From NCBI RefSeq assembly GCF_000283155.1, contig NW_004454180.1:19599153-19663152 (forward strand): a DNA stretch of 64,000 bases, written 5' to 3'. This DNA is from Ceratotherium simum simum (lineage: Eukaryota; Chordata; Mammalia; Perissodactyla; Rhinocerotidae). Each line of letters opens with the position of its first letter. Position 1 is the first letter of the stretch. Below the pieces are notes generated by a model. It saw only the letters and a list, made by a program, of their open reading frames with translations. It did not search any database and was not told the DNA's origin. Shown here in pieces: positions 35,370 to 48,701 of the stretch. A program made the translations under genes and the position numbers.

Positions 35370-35815
35370 AACGCCCTTAATATAATGTGCCTCATTACAT
35401 CTTTAATGTTATGAAATTTAAATTCCTGTATAACACTTACATGATAGGTTAACTCCATCATGAACTTAGTATTTTTTTCCTCCAAATCTACTAACCTAAA
35501 TTTAAACAGCTCCATGCTGAAGCTGAGATATGACAGGGTCCTGCATTTCTGAATTAAAGCAGAGAAGAAATAATGTGGGAAAAAATAGGTAGCTAGCTAG
35601 GTTTGGGGCTAGAAGTTTCCATGATTACTTTATAACAAATGTCTGATGACTTTCAGTGTTAGAAACACAGTAACTTTCCATTACTTTTAGTACTATAATA
35701 ATATCCTTTAGTTTGTAATAAAATATAATTATCAACAGTCCAATAGCGAATTCCTTAAAACTGAAGACAGCAGTTCAGCAATTAAATACATTCAATTGCC
35801 AAAAAATAATTTTTT
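35370..35815. other. Unassigned intronic DNA
   Basis: No gene or clear repeat seen. Confidence 0.45.
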
Positions 35816-35830
35816 TAAAAAAGAGAGAGA

Positions 35831-36160
35831 GGGGCCGGCCCCGTGGCTTAGCGGTTAAGCGCGCGCACTCCGCTACTGGCAACCCGGGTTCGGATCCCGG
35901 GCGCGCACCGACACACCGCTTCTCTGGCCACGCTGAGACTGCGTCCCACATACAGCAACTAGAAGGATGTGCAACTATGACATACAGCTATCTACTGGGG
36001 CTTTGGGGAAAAAAAAGGAGGAGGAGGATTGGCAATAGATGCTAGCTCAGAGCCGGTCTTCCTCAGCAAAAAGAGGAGGATTATCATGGATGTTAGCTCA
36101 GGGCTGATCTTCCTCACACACACAAAAATAATAAAAATAAAAATTAAAAAAACTGTTAAA
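35831..36160 (+). mobile_element. ERE SINE, type A long
   Basis: Complete with near-consensus boxes; flanked by AAAAAAGAGAGAGAG target copies. Confidence 0.95.
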
Positions 36161-36177
36161 AAAAAAAGAGAGAGAGA

Positions 36178-36865
36178 GAACAAGTGTTGGTGAAGACATA
36201 GAGAAATTAGAACCCTCATACACTGTTGATAGGAATGTAAAATGGGTCAGTCACTTTAGAAAACAGTTTGGCAGTTCCTCAAATGGTTACACACCGAGTT
36301 ATCATATGACCCAGTAATTCTATTCCTAGGTAAATACCCAAGAGAAATGAAAACATATGTCCACACTGCAACTTGTACACAAATGGTCGTATCAGCATTA
36401 TTTATAATAGCCAAATAGTGGAAAACAACCCAAATGTCCATCAACTGCTGAATGGATAAATAAAATGTCTATACAATGGAACATTATTCAACAATAAAAA
36501 GGAATGAAGTACTGATACATGCCACAACATATATGAACCTTGAAAACATTATGCTAAGTGAAAAAAGCCAGTCACAGGAGACCATATATTATATGATTCC
36601 ATTTATATGAAATGTAAATCTATACATCTACAGAACAGGCAAATCTACAGTCATAAAGTAGACTGGTTGCCTTGGGACTGGGGAGAAATGAGGAACGACT
36701 GCTAATGGGTATGGGATTTCTTTCTTGGGTGATGAAAATGTTCTAAAATTGATTGTGGTGATGACTGTACAACTCTGTGATTAAAACCACTGAACTGTAC
36801 ATTTAAATGGGTGAATTGTATGGAATGTGAATTATATCTCAATAAAGCTGTTATTAAAAAAAAAG
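36178..36865 (+). mobile_element. L1 3' end
   Basis: CAAGTGTTGGTGAAGACATA, CATATGACCCAGTAATTCTA, then a 3' UTR ending CTCAATAAAGCTGTTATT. Confidence 0.88.
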
Positions 36866-37179
36866 AGGAAGGGAAATCTATTAAGTACGTTAAGAGGCAT
36901 ATCGACCAAATGCAATTGTGAACCTTTGGCCTTCATTCAAACTACTTAAAAGTATATCTATGAGACAACTGGGGAAATCTGAACACTGATTAGATATCAG
37001 ACAATATTAAGGAATTATTGTTTATTTAGTAAGTGTAAGAATAATACAATTATGTTTTTAACTTATCTTTTAGGGACTGCAGTATTTAGGGATGAAAGGA
37101 TATGATGTCTGGGGTTTACTTTAAAACAATCTAATTAGGGGGAGAGGGATTAGAGACAGAGAACCCAAGAAATTATTTA

Positions 37180-38140
37180 CAATAAACTGGGTCTTAAAAT
37201 ATAAGCTGGAGTTCACCAGACTAACGAGGACAGGAGAAAAGTTAAAAAGGGCATTCCAGACAAATAACAGCTTAGGGAATGGCACTGTCAAAGATAACCT
37301 ATGGTGCAAGGGCAGGAAATACAGTTGGAAAGGTAAGCAAGAACTAGATCATGAAGGGCTTTGTATGCCACACAAAGGAATTTTTACTCAATTTTGTGGA
37401 AGATGAGAAGACAGCTTCTTTCTTTCCTTTTCCTTTTTTTTGTGGGGACAGGTCAGATTAGAGCTTTAGAAAGGTTACTCTATGGGCCAGCCCTGTGGCT
37501 TAGCGGTTAAGTGTACGCGCTCCGCTGCTGGCAGCCCGGGTTCGGATCCCGGGCGTGCACCAACGCACCGCTTCTCCAGCCATGCTGAGGCCGCGTCCCA
37601 CATACAGCAACTAGAAGGATGTGCAGCTATGACATACAACTATCTACTGGGGCTTTGGGGGGAAACAATAAACAAATAAAATCTTTAAAAAAAAAAAAAA
37701 AAGAAAGGTTACTCTAGCGGCATCATAGACTGGAGGGGCATAAGACAGAGTAAAGAGGCTCTTGTCACAGCCCAAGTGAGTGACAACGGAGTGTGAACTT
37801 AACATGGTGGCAGAAGGAATGAAGAGGAGCTGAAGAGCAGAGACATGAAGTACTAAAAATAATCAGATATGTAGAAAGAGGAAGTAGAAGTCGTCTGAAC
37901 TGATTTCCAGCTTTAGGCTTGTGTCACTGGGTAGACAGTGTCCAATATCCAGGAGAGTGAATACAGAAGAGGCTTATGGGAAAAGGTAGAGTCCAGTTTA
38001 GTGTTTTAAGTCTTTAGTGTAAACAGTACATACTGGTGGAAATGTCTAATAGGCAGGCAAAAACTCAAAAGAGGTCTAATTAGAGATGCAGACTTAAAAG
38101 TCTTCAGGACATATTTGGTAGCTGGAACAATAACCCAGGA
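37180..38140 (+). mobile_element. Ancient LINE-tail-like repeat, split by an ERE
   Basis: GGGCATTCCAGACAAATAAC, ATCATGAAGGGCTTTGTATG and AGAAAGGTTACTCTAGCGGC form the same series seen at 56315-57330 and 61700-62340. Family not resolved. Confidence 0.5.
37484..37701 (+). mobile_element. ERE SINE, type A short
   Basis: Complete; exact target duplication AGAAAGGTTACTCTA, 37469-37483 / 37702-37716. Confidence 0.96.
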
Positions 38141-38144
38141 AAGC

Positions 38145-38655
38145 TTGTTTGTAACAATTTGCACACCACAGAAATTTAACCTATTTTAAAAGTTGCCTCC
38201 CTACTCCACCTTGTTAAGAATTAATTCATTCAAGGTATATATGTAAACAGAATGGGCAAGATGTAGTTAATCTTATATCTAGGAGGCTTTATATATATTG
38301 GGGAGAAAAAATATATATATTTGGCTAAACTTGACCAAAGTTATTATTTAACAAAATGCATACATGCAGAGTGTTACCAAAACATAAGTACAGCTATAAA
38401 TATTCTGATTCTTTTAATGTATCAAGAATCATTAGAATATTCATAACATTTACAGTTACTAAAGATTCTCCACTTTATAAGAAATTCTGCACTTCTAAAA
38501 TGCACTTCTAGTCTGCTTTTAAAAGATCTAACATCAACGGATATTCTAAAAAGTAAGGCTAAAACAGAACCACGTTTAATTGTTTTCTTCTTCATTAGAC
38601 TTTCCAAATGAAGTTAAGCAATCTTCATCTTTATGGGACTACAGCAGTTGAGGTT
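38145..38655. other. Unassigned intronic DNA
   Basis: Contains a TATATA-rich stretch near 38290-38320; nothing else recognised. Confidence 0.45.
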
Positions 38656-38674
38656 GGTATAGCTGGCAGGTTTT

Positions 38675-38968
38675 TTTCTTTTTTTTGTGAGGAAGATCAG
38701 CCCTGAGCTAACATTCATGCTAATCCTCCTCTTTTTGCTGAGGAAGACCAGCTCTGCACTAACATCTATTGCCAATCCTCCTCCTTTTTTTCACCAAAGC
38801 CCCAGCGGATAGTTGTATGTCACAGTTGCACATCCTTCTAGTTGCTGTATGTGGGATGCGGCCTCAGCATGGCTGGAGAGGCAGTGCGTGGGCGCGTGCC
38901 TGGGATCCAAACCCGGGCCGCCAGTAGTGGAACGCGTGCACTTAACCGCTAAGCCACAGGGCCGGCCC
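38675..38968 (-). mobile_element. ERE SINE, type A long
   Basis: Reverse copy; target duplication TAGCTGGCAGGTTTT / TAGCTGTCAGGTTTT, 38660-38674 / 38969-38983. Confidence 0.95.
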
Positions 38969-39040
38969 TAGCTGTCAGGTTTTGCTAATGCCTGTCGTTA
39001 TCACTGCTCCAAAATTCTTAACCTCTCCTAAATAAGTTTT

Positions 39041-39280
39041 TTTTTTTTTTGAGGAAGAGTAGCCCTGAGCTAGCATCTGTTGCCAATCCTCCCCTTTTTT
39101 GCTGAGGAAGATTGGCCCTGAGCTAACCCCCTGCCCATCTTCTCTACTTTATATGGGATGCTGCCACAGCATGGCTTGATAAGCAGTGCACAGGTCCGTG
39201 CCCGGGATCTGAACCTGCAAACTCCAGGCTGCCAAAGCAGAGCTCGGGAACTTAACTACTATGCCACTGGGCCAGCCCTG
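39041..39280 (-). mobile_element. ERE SINE, type B
   Basis: Reverse copy; target duplication AAATAAGTTTT (39030-39040, and from 39282). About 70 bases from the previous ERE. Confidence 0.94.
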
Positions 39281-39294
39281 TAAATAAGTTTTAT

Positions 39295-41775
39295 AATATT
39301 TAAATTACAAGAGGAGCCCTATACAAAGATCCTAATTTGCTATATGACTATACAACCAAGATTTCAATCTTAATTAATGTTAAGCTAACACTTGTCACCA
39401 AGACCATTAGATCTAATTGAGGCAACCTGGCAACTATGGATAAAATGTCACTGATGGAAAAACCCGAATAAAATCTAATTTCTTCGTAGAAGGAAAAGCA
39501 CTACTAGAGGAACTGAGCAGTCCAAATATTTAGCCATTACTCTACCCCTACGTTCTGGACTAGGAGTTGAATCATCTAAGACCTATGGAGAAAATTCAGA
39601 TATCAGTTAATTCCTTGAAATTGCATGCAGAACTTGGAGGAAGGGAGGCTGTCATTCTCAAAGGATGCAAATCCCCCAAAAGACTAAGTATTACTCTTTT
39701 AGGTCCTATGCCAAATGCTAAGGAAATTCAAAGATAACTAAGACCCAGTGGCATTTCTTAAAGAGCTCATAATCTAAGAGTTTATTTAGACTCACACATT
39801 ACTAGGTTTGGTCACAGCAGAAAAAAAATTTTTAAGCTAGAAATAATTGATTTCCTTAATATAATAATTACATATCCTCGAATAACTTTTCCACTTTTAC
39901 CACTTACTGGCATCCTTTTTGATTTAAGGAACCTCTCTGTACATAACTTATTCCACAATTTACCAATAAAAAAAATAACTTCAGAAAAAATGGTTATAAA
40001 AGAAAGGTGAAGACTTACCAATTCAAAACTCAGGAAGTGATCTCCCCAATTTAAAGCACTTTTAACACAAGATTCCTTAAATCTTAATCTAAATTCTACA
40101 GAATTTCAGTATCTTCAGTAAAACTTTTCTCTGTCTAGTAAATTTCCTGTCATTCTTATTTAGAGCAAATGATTAACAAATTCCAAAGAATTCAGAGTAG
40201 AAACCCTGAGGACACAGTTATCATACTTCCCTCCTTTTTGTTTTAATATTAGCCCTGAAGTTTTTCCACAAGGATTAGTCCTTAAGGCTTAAATATATCA
40301 TTATTCCTATCCCTGTTTAGCCAATAGGAGAAACAGCAGTTAAGTGATAAGGCTAAGATAGGCTAAGTAATAAGTTTTTTGTTTTTTTTAAACTCAACTA
40401 CCAGAACTCAAATGAGCTTTGCCCTCTTCCGAGCAACACTTCAGAAGAGTGGCTATACACCACTCCAACAGTGCTACACTGCCACTACTCAAAACAATTC
40501 ACGATTCCTTTTTTAAGAACTGCCTTCAGAGCCTACTGTATAACTTCTTAACGTACTTATTAGTGGCAGATCCTTACTATTTTAGTGTGGACTTTGTTTT
40601 GTTTAAGATCCAAAAGTGATTCAGATTCAACTTGGATTATAAGGCAAATCATCTGAGTAATACTATTTTTTAGTCAAAAATGACATGTGAATATAAGTAT
40701 TAGACTAATTTTACCTGCTAACAATTTCAACATAAAAGTTTCAAATCATATGAAGGATATTCCTTTGAATAACAAAACTCTTTTTGTTTTGCCTTATTAT
40801 ATATCAGCTATGATTATAAGTAAACTTCAAAATCTGTTTTCTAAGCTTTAAGTCATTTATAGACTTTATAGAAAATAAAGGATTACTACATATTGTCCAG
40901 GTTTTTGTAACTTTGCCAATTGTTAATATTATCTTATAAATGGGGTCATGTTATTTTCAACAAGGTAGTAATCATTCACCATTTACAATCCGAATTACTA
41001 CGTATGCTAATAAGTGAGCAACACAATACAAATTATTTCAGGGGATTTATCCCTCAAATTAACCATAAGCTGCCCATGCAGCAAATACAGCAAAGCAGAT
41101 AACTAAAGAATTATGAAATTTGGAAATCCAAATGCAAAATAGATGAAAACCATGGCACCAATCTAAAGATGCTGTAATAGAGGAAAGGAACACGACTTAA
41201 CAGATTCAACTGAAAGAACAACAAAAGTTTTCATCTTAAACTGCTCGAGTTCGCTGTGGTGCTTGAACATACTTGGAAAAGTATTAAGGCATTATTATTT
41301 TAAAAGCATAAATCAATATTGAATTAAGAAATCTAACTCCTATCATCCTCCCACTGTCATTTCAGAGGTGTTTTACCATCATTTCTAATCCCAAGATTAG
41401 TTTTCTTAGACTTTTATTTCTCAACACTAGCACCATCCCACTCTCCCCTTAAAGTAATGAGAAAGTTGCTATTAAAACAATCAATTTGCTAATAAAAAAA
41501 ATCCTTCTGCAATATGATTTATCATTTTCTAATTCAAGTAGTCCAAGAACAAAAAAAAAAAAAAAAATTTCAAGTTTTCCAGTGGATTTAAGATTTATAA
41601 ACTGAAGTCATCATAACAATCTCCCCCCATAATTTGGAGCGGCAAATAATCACCCTCGTGACCTTTAAATTTAAGTAAAATTTAAAAGAGTTCCATATAA
41701 AGTGCTCTATAAATTTGATTTTCTTAAAACTCCACTTTCATACCTTCAAACACCATCTTAAGTGGTAAAAAAATG
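39295..41775. other. Repeat-poor intronic DNA
   Basis: About 2.5 kb without a recognised transposon or gene. Poly-A/T runs only. Confidence 0.5.
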
Positions 41776-41779
41776 TTAG

Positions 41780-41998
41780 TAATAGAATAACACAGGCTTT
41801 AGGGTCAAGCAGTCTAGTATTACAACTTTCTAGCTGAGGACTCCTGGGTAAGTTAAATGAGCTCTGTGTGACTCAGTTTCCCTACATATAAAATGAGGGT
41901 AATAGTAACCACATCTCACAGGAGGATTATATGATATTCTATGTAAAGTATGCGGCACATAGTAAGCACTCAATAAATGTTAGCTACTAATACCTACA
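41780..41998 (+). mobile_element. MIR SINE
   Basis: TGTGTGACTCAGTTTCCCTA and GTAAGCACTCAATAAATGTT; nearly full length. Confidence 0.88.
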
Positions 41999-42026
41999 TT
42001 ACTGTACTAAAGATAGCAGGCATGTA

Positions 42027-42274
42027 GAAGCCGTCCGGTGGCATAGTGGTTAAGTTTGTGCCCTCTGCTTTGGCAGCCTAGGGTTCACGGGTTCAGATCC
42101 CAGGCACAGACCTACACACCACTCACCTACCCACGCTGCAGAGGCATCCCATATATAAAGTAGGGGGAGATTGGCACAGATGTCAGTTCAGAGACAACGT
42201 TCCTCAAGCAAAAAGAGGATTAGCAACAGAAGTTAGCTCAGGGCCAATCTTCCTCACCAAAAAAAAAAAAAAAA
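42027..42274 (+). mobile_element. ERE SINE, type B (old)
   Basis: Head AGAAGCCGTCCGGTGGCATAG with a diverged body. Target copies AAAGATAGCAGGCATGTA / AAAGATAGTAGCATGTA. Confidence 0.9.
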
Positions 42275-42289
42275 AAGATAGTAGCATGT

Positions 42290-42710
42290 ATCTACAATTA
42301 GATAAGGCATTCAAAGTTTTAGCACTCATTTAAGTGCTCATTCTACTTTCCTTGCCAATAGGCTCACAACAGTAATTCAGTTTATTATGTGTTATAACAA
42401 AAATATGTTATTAAACATATTTAATATGTTATTAAAACAAATCAAGTAAAGATGTTTAAAGTGGACTATTCACTTTCTATCTTAAATACGTATTCCAAAA
42501 TCTGAATTTTCCAATTCTCATATGGAAAAATAGTTACATAATATCAAACGCTGGCAATCTGAACTAAAATTATCTCTTCAATTTAGTATCTATCATTCCA
42601 TACACTTCAGAATTAACTCATTTAAAGGTACATAAGCATGAACTCTGAATAACAATTTCTCGATGAATAAAGTTGAAATAAATGAGTTCTGTGTTGACAG
42701 AACACCTTCA
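42290..42710. other. Unassigned intronic DNA
   Basis: Short imperfect repeat of ATATGTTATTAAA near 42403-42437; nothing else. Confidence 0.45.
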
Positions 42711-42723
42711 AAAGGCTCCATCT

Positions 42724-42929
42724 GGGCCAGCCCCGTGGCTTAGTGGTTAAGTGCGCGTGCTCTGCTGCTGGTGGCCCGGGTTCGGATCCCGGGCGCGCAC
42801 CGACACACCGCTTCTCCGGCCACCCTGAGGCCGCGTCCCACATACAGCAACTAGAAGGATGTGCAGATATGACATACAACTATCTACTGGGGCTTTGCGG
42901 GGGGGGGATAAATAAAATAAAAATCTTTA
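42724..42929 (+). mobile_element. ERE SINE, type A short
   Basis: Complete; target copies AAAAGGCTCCATCT / AAAAGCCTCCATCT. Confidence 0.95.
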
Positions 42930-42944
42930 CAAAAGCCTCCATCT

Positions 42945-43525
42945 TACTCGGCTATCTATGTAGTTGCATGTGAAACAGTTCAAAAGTTCAAGAACATAAA
43001 AGAAGTAAACCTTTTAAATATGACCTTTCAGCATGACGAAGTTCTGTAGTCCTAAACCCTGAATTCATAACTCTTCCTCACTTTTATTTTCCCCTAACTC
43101 GATTAGCAGAGATGGACCAATCTGTTGGATGACCTCTTTTATTTCACCTGTCTCCAACAGACCAGTTCCTCTGGAACCTTAGACTAGGATCAATAACACT
43201 AAGTTGTAAAGATGGAACTAAATTCTGTCATGATAGATTGTGGTTGACAAATGCTCTAAGTGGCCTTAAAACTTTAAAAGCTTTGATTTTAACTACCATT
43301 TATAATTGCGTCAATAACACCTACATCTCACATTTCTGTATTTTAAAGTGTGCACAAAGATTTTTATGAAGATCATTCATAAAAGCTCTAAGGTTACCAA
43401 TATCCTCTACTTTCCCTTATTATCTATAACGTAGTGACTCTTCCTATAGTGCTTTGCCTTTGATGAGTGCTCAACAAATACTGTTGACTAACACAAATCC
43501 CTGAAAAAGAGAAATCAACATGCTG
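42945..43525. other. Unassigned intronic DNA
   Basis: 43430-43490 may be a MIR/L2 scrap (GATGAGTGCTCAACAAATA); otherwise nothing. Confidence 0.4.
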
Positions 43526-43542
43526 CAAAGAAAGTATTAATT

Positions 43543-43750
43543 GGGGCCGGCCCCGTGGCTTAGCGGTTAAGTGCGTGCGTTCCGCCGCTGGCGGCCCGGG
43601 TTCGGATCCCACCGCGCACCGATGCACCACTTCCCTGGCCATGCTGAGGCCGCGTCCCACATACAGCAACTAGAAGGATGTACAGCTATGACATACAACT
43701 ATCTACTGGGGCTTTGGGGGAAAAAATAAATAAATAAAATTATAAAAAAA
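43543..43750 (+). mobile_element. ERE SINE, type A short
   Basis: Complete; exact target duplication AAGAAAGTATTAATT, 43528-43542 / 43751-43765. Confidence 0.96.
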
Positions 43751-43765
43751 AAGAAAGTATTAATT

Positions 43766-44345
43766 AGGGACCCAAATCCTTCATTCAAAAAGAAATAATC
43801 CTTATTTTATCAAATTTAAGACAACGATGCCAGCATTTAAAAAATTTTTATCAGAAGACTTCAATGGAAGGTCCTTGCACAACCAGGTCACAAGAGCCAC
43901 TTGGCTGATGGCAATTGTAAGACTTCACAGATTCTAAGACACATCCCAATTTCAGAGAAGTTAAAAACTAGAAAAATATGCATTATGGAATCAACCTAAT
44001 AGAGTAAAAGCATATTCTATAAAATACTGAGGTACTATGATTTGCCATGGAAAAAAATCAAAACTCTAAAATTGCATTTAGTCCCCCAAACCACTAGACA
44101 TTAACTATGTTTCATTTACAATGTTACTTTAGTTCACCAAGCACTCAAGACAAATTCAGCTTCCAGAAAAGGTAACAGCTAAAAGCCTTAAGAGGTATTC
44201 TTAAAGTGACTGAAGAAAAATTGAAAATAAGAAATTTTTAACTGAGTGAAAGACTCATCATACAATTGCTTTAAAAAAATTAGCATTACTTTTATAATTT
44301 TAAAATTGTTTAATTTTGTTTTTAAGTTGCCTATCCTAATCCCCT
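43766..44345. other. Unassigned intronic DNA
   Basis: No gene or clear repeat seen. Confidence 0.45.
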
Positions 44346-44360
44346 AAAACAGGATTTCTT

Positions 44361-44611
44361 TTTTTTTTTGTGAGGAGATCAGCCCTGTGCTAACATCTGC
44401 CAATCCTCCTTTTTTTTTTTTTTTTTTTGCTGAGGAAGACTGGCGCTGGGCTAACATCCATGCCCATCTTCCTCCACTTTATATGGGATGCTGCCACAGC
44501 ATGGCTTGCCAAGCAGTGCATCGGTGCGTGCCTGGGATCTGAACCGGGGAACTCCGGGCAACCGCAGCGGAGCACGCACACTTAACTGCTTGCGCCACTG
44601 GGCCGGCCTAG
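44361..44611 (-). mobile_element. ERE SINE, type B
   Basis: Reverse copy with a long internal T run (44410-44428). Target copies AAACAGGATTTCTT / AAACAGGAATTCTT. Confidence 0.93.
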
Positions 44612-44625
44612 AAACAGGAATTCTT

Positions 44626-45740
44626 AAGATGGCAATTAACCCTCTGAAAATGAATACAAACTAGTTTATGTGTACCTATTTTTCCCCCCCGGGGAAAATT
44701 AATCAATTTCTCCAAAGGATCCATATACCAAAAAGACTAAGAATCTGTTTCTTAAAAGAACTGTTTCAACTATATATTAAGAATTACAGAGTCATAAAAT
44801 AGAGTACACTATAATCTGAAGGACACTGCCAGGCACAAAGGTTAAGTTTGGCGGGCTGTTTTGTTTTGTTTTGTTTTGTCGGGGGCGGGGGGGCAGCAGA
44901 AAAGATTAATTTATTCTAGAACAAATGAAAATGCATACTCTTTATTTTAAAAAACAACTATTATTGAAGAGTTTCTTTAATACAAATCAAAGTGTTAAGT
45001 CTGATAAAGAAGCTCCTATTAAGGAAAACTTTGAGTATATAACAAATATTTTCTAAATTATCAGTTTGGAGTTTTCTAAAAATGAAACACAGCTATATTT
45101 CATTCCCTCAATCAGATTATTGAATAAAATCAAAACTGCAAAAAGTGAACTGCGATCCTTTAAGCTTTCTGTATTGTTTAAACTTTTATGTTAGGCACAT
45201 CAGAAAGAGATCACTTTCTGATCTCTAGACTCACTGCTATTACGCTTTTAGATAAATAATGCAGGAGTTCCAAGGAGGTTCTATATCAAAGCAGTCACGC
45301 TAAGTTATGATCATTATCAGGAGTTATCTGAAAAGATAGTTCTTTTTAAAGGAATGGGGGTGAACTTGTAAAAAGTCATCATTAACTGCTGACTTGATCA
45401 ACAATTCTTCCAGTAACATAAAATTCCAACTTGCTCCACAGTAGCAAATTAAGTTCAGAGGTGTTCTTGGTGTTCTAAGCCCTCTCCTACTTTGTATTTT
45501 GTAATGATTGACCCCTAGAGGAAAAATTCAAAGTAACAAAGAAATTCAGTTGGTAAGTCAGTAAGATCAAGAAACTGGACAAAAAGATAACAAGGCCAAA
45601 AAAAAAGTTTATAATACGCAGAAAAAAACTCAAGAAACTACCTTAGCCTATCCTACATCCATACTGCCCCCCCACCAACGCTAAGAATCACATGGATTTG
45701 AGATATTTAAAAAACAAAAGCAGGATGAATCAAAAAAAAC
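44626..45740. other. Unassigned intronic DNA
   Basis: TTTTG repeat at 44859-44879; no gene or clear transposon. Confidence 0.45.
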
Positions 45741-45746
45741 ATTTGT

Positions 45747-46062
45747 GGGGGCTGGCCCCGTGGCTTAGCGGTTAAGTGCGCGCACTCCACTACTGGAGGC
45801 CCGGGGTTTGGATCCCGGGCGCACAGCGATGTACTGCTTGTGCGGCCACGCTGAGGCCGTGTCCCACATACAGCAACTAGAAGGATGTGCAACTATGACA
45901 TACAACTATCTACCGGGGCTTTGGGGAGAAAAAGGGAAAAAAAAAAAAGGAGGAAGACTGGCAATAGATGTTAGCTCAGGGCTAGTCTTCCTCAGCAAAA
46001 AGAGGAGGATTGGCATGGATGTTAGCTCAGGGCTGATCGTTCTCAAAAAAAAAAAAAAAAAA
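45747..46062 (+). mobile_element. ERE SINE, type A long
   Basis: Full head, body and two GATGTTAGCTCAGGG units with poly-A. Target duplication weak. Confidence 0.93.
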
Positions 46063-46069
46063 ATTGTGA

Positions 46070-48295
46070 AATACAGGTCGCACAAGTCTCTACCACAACA
46101 GATGCTATAGATAAAACAGACTGGAGCCAACTATTTCATGGTGAAAAAGATCAGTTAGAAGTCTATTAATACGTAAAAGTTAAAGGAGTTACAATAAAAA
46201 AAATTTAAAGAATGACTGGCAGTCCCGCTGCCTTCAGAAACTATTACGCAAAATAGAGAAGAGTTTAACTTGAAAATAAATTACACTAAATGTGCGAGGA
46301 CTATCATTTGATAAGAGAGAATAAACAGTGGTAGAGAAAGGTCTGTGCCAACTTTTAACTGCAGCTGTAGTGGAACACACTAAAAGCCTTGTTTTAAAAC
46401 AAAAGCAGTGAAATAAAAAACAATGGTTTTAAACCTATCACCAGTGTTAACTGCTCATGACTATATATTTGCCTTTTTCCAGTGAAGGACCTTTGGGATA
46501 AAGGCCATACAATAAGGAAAAAAGTAGGAGAAAGTGAAATTGAACAAAATTTTCTCACAAGACTAAAACATAAAACCTGTTTAAGAATTTTCACACATTT
46601 TTTTTTACAAGTCACAAAGGTAAAAACACTCAAAGATTAAGAAATCTAACACATACAACAAAACTGGAGATTATTCTTTTTAAATAGGACTGAAATTAAA
46701 AACCATTTAATTTAAATCATGTATGCTACAGGGAATCTTCCTTCCATACTACCTATTCCAAACTGAGGGTTCGCCACACTCCTTTCCCAGTTATTTAAGC
46801 AAAAATATTACAATTTGCAACGTATTATTTCCTTTTACATACAGTTTTTGTTTTGTTTTGTTTTTAACAAAATGCATTGGCGTGAGATTATTCTAACTGG
46901 TACCCGTTTACCTTGACTATCAATTGTCCCAAACAATACTTTTTGGAAATTAAACTTGATTTCACTCAAGTTACCCAGTATATTATGCTAAATAATGCTT
47001 TGCTAGAAAAGTTATTACATAAATTCCATTTTGTGCAACTAATTTTTCCAGTATCTATAAATGAAAATTTATACTTCACAAGAAAACGTTCCTCAACATG
47101 GACACAGGAATACCTTCTCCAATTTGTCACTAATAACTTGTACGCTTCCTTAGTGACTTTAAACACCTGCATCTGAAAAGTACAGTGTATGGACACCACA
47201 AAAGATGAAGCATACAGTGTAAGCATACTCTTACACAATATTCTAAAAATATGCTTTTACTAGGTATTCAGTGACTATCTCAGGCGTGAATATTAAACAT
47301 TCCCCTATCAATTCTTCACATTTTCCACAAAGCTGACCCAATTTCAAGCCTGAAACTGAGGCTTCTACCTTTAGGAGGGTGGAAAACCAAAGTAATTGGG
47401 TAGTCCTAAAAATACACATCATAACTACATGACTAAGATATTCATTTAAAACTTTTGCCGAGATAGCCCCTCCCTTCAAAACAAACTAAGACTGACTCAC
47501 TGCTCTACTTCGCTTAATTTTGGAAATAAAAAAATTAAATTAAATGGATTCTTAAGCACCCGTTTCCTAAGTCTCTGCCCCCACCACTACCATTTAAAAC
47601 ATTCAACCTTCAATCTGTGATTCGTCCCTTCAAAAACGGTAAAATAAAAACAAAAACAAAATCCTCAATGTCTCCAAGTTATCTACCTTGGAACAACAAC
47701 AACAAAAAAGTCACTGGATTCAGGAATGGTAATAACCACTGTTGTAAAATTATGAAAAACAATAGAAACAATGTCTATGGTCGCTTAGGAGCCGTCCTAC
47801 TCAGTGAAACCGCCTCACCGCCGATGATACTTTCCATCTGTGAGACCACCCCATCTGCTCGAGTTAACCACCTGAGCAAAAGGTTTCAATTTTATCTCCC
47901 TAAAGTGGGAAACTACCAATCTCCCTACATACCATGTTCCACCCTCTGTGGATATTTCTACACGTACAGAAAAAAAAAAAAAAAAAAGGCAGTAAAGTTG
48001 GTGGCAGGGTGAGGACAAAGGGCATTTTGAAACACCACTGAAGTAAACAGAGAACGGGGACAGAAGGAGGGCTAAATCAAATGACGGTCCCTCCAGTGGA
48101 TCAGGGCAGGAAAACGCAGGCCCCCTTGTTTGCCAGCCCCAGGGTCCTAGTCTTCCTTGCCGCCCACTGGAATGCAAACTTGGAACCGCCACCACGCCAG
48201 AAGCCCATCAAACCCTCAAAATGTCAGGTCACTAGGCGGCCTCTGGAATGACAGCCCAGTACCCCTCCCCCACCCCCACCCCCCCAAAAAAGAAA
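46070..48295. other. Repeat-poor intronic DNA before the CpG island
   Basis: About 2.2 kb with no recognised transposon or exon; GC rises towards 48000. Confidence 0.5.
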
Positions 48296-48436
48296 GACCC
48301 AATCCAGTAAGTGCAGGTCACTCTGCCCTCTGGGGCAGTTCCAGCCGGCGCAGGGATGGTTCTCGTGGGGGACGCGAGAGGACAGACCGACCACCTCTCC
48401 CCGCACACCCCCAGCGGGGGAAACAAACAAAGACAG

Positions 48437-48462
48437 CCCTCCTCCTCCTCCTCCTCCTCCTC
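48437..48462. repeat. (CCT)n microsatellite in UBE2R2 intron 1
   Basis: About eight consecutive CCT units some 240 bases inside the intron from the donor; a similar CCT-rich tract lies at about 49656-49682 upstream of the exon. Confidence 0.85.
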
Positions 48463-48701
48463 TGGGAGCCGCTGCCCTCGCCCCAGAGGCTTTCCTCGTT
48501 CCCGGGGCCGTCTGGCCTCCCGCCCCCGCCCCCCTGACAAAGAAAAGGCCCCGGTGAGCCAGGCCTTCCTGCCTCCGCGGACGGGTGAGGGGCCTGCCGA
48601 GGCGAGCCCCCCCACTCGCGCTCCCCCTCGGCCCGAAAACTGCCGAGAGCGGGGGCAGTGGGGCCTCGGCGGAAGCCTGGGCCGGGAGGGGGTGGGGGTA
48701 C

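Larger units (their letters stand above)
1..48701 (-). other. UBE2R2: UBE2R2 intron 1 (partial)
   Basis: From the exon 1 donor leftwards no further UBE2R2 exon was recognised, and the DNA is dominated by transposon copies. The human gene also has a very long first intron, so the whole left part of the window is inferred to be intron 1. A short exon inside it could have been missed by eye, and the acceptor is not in the window. Confidence 0.7.
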
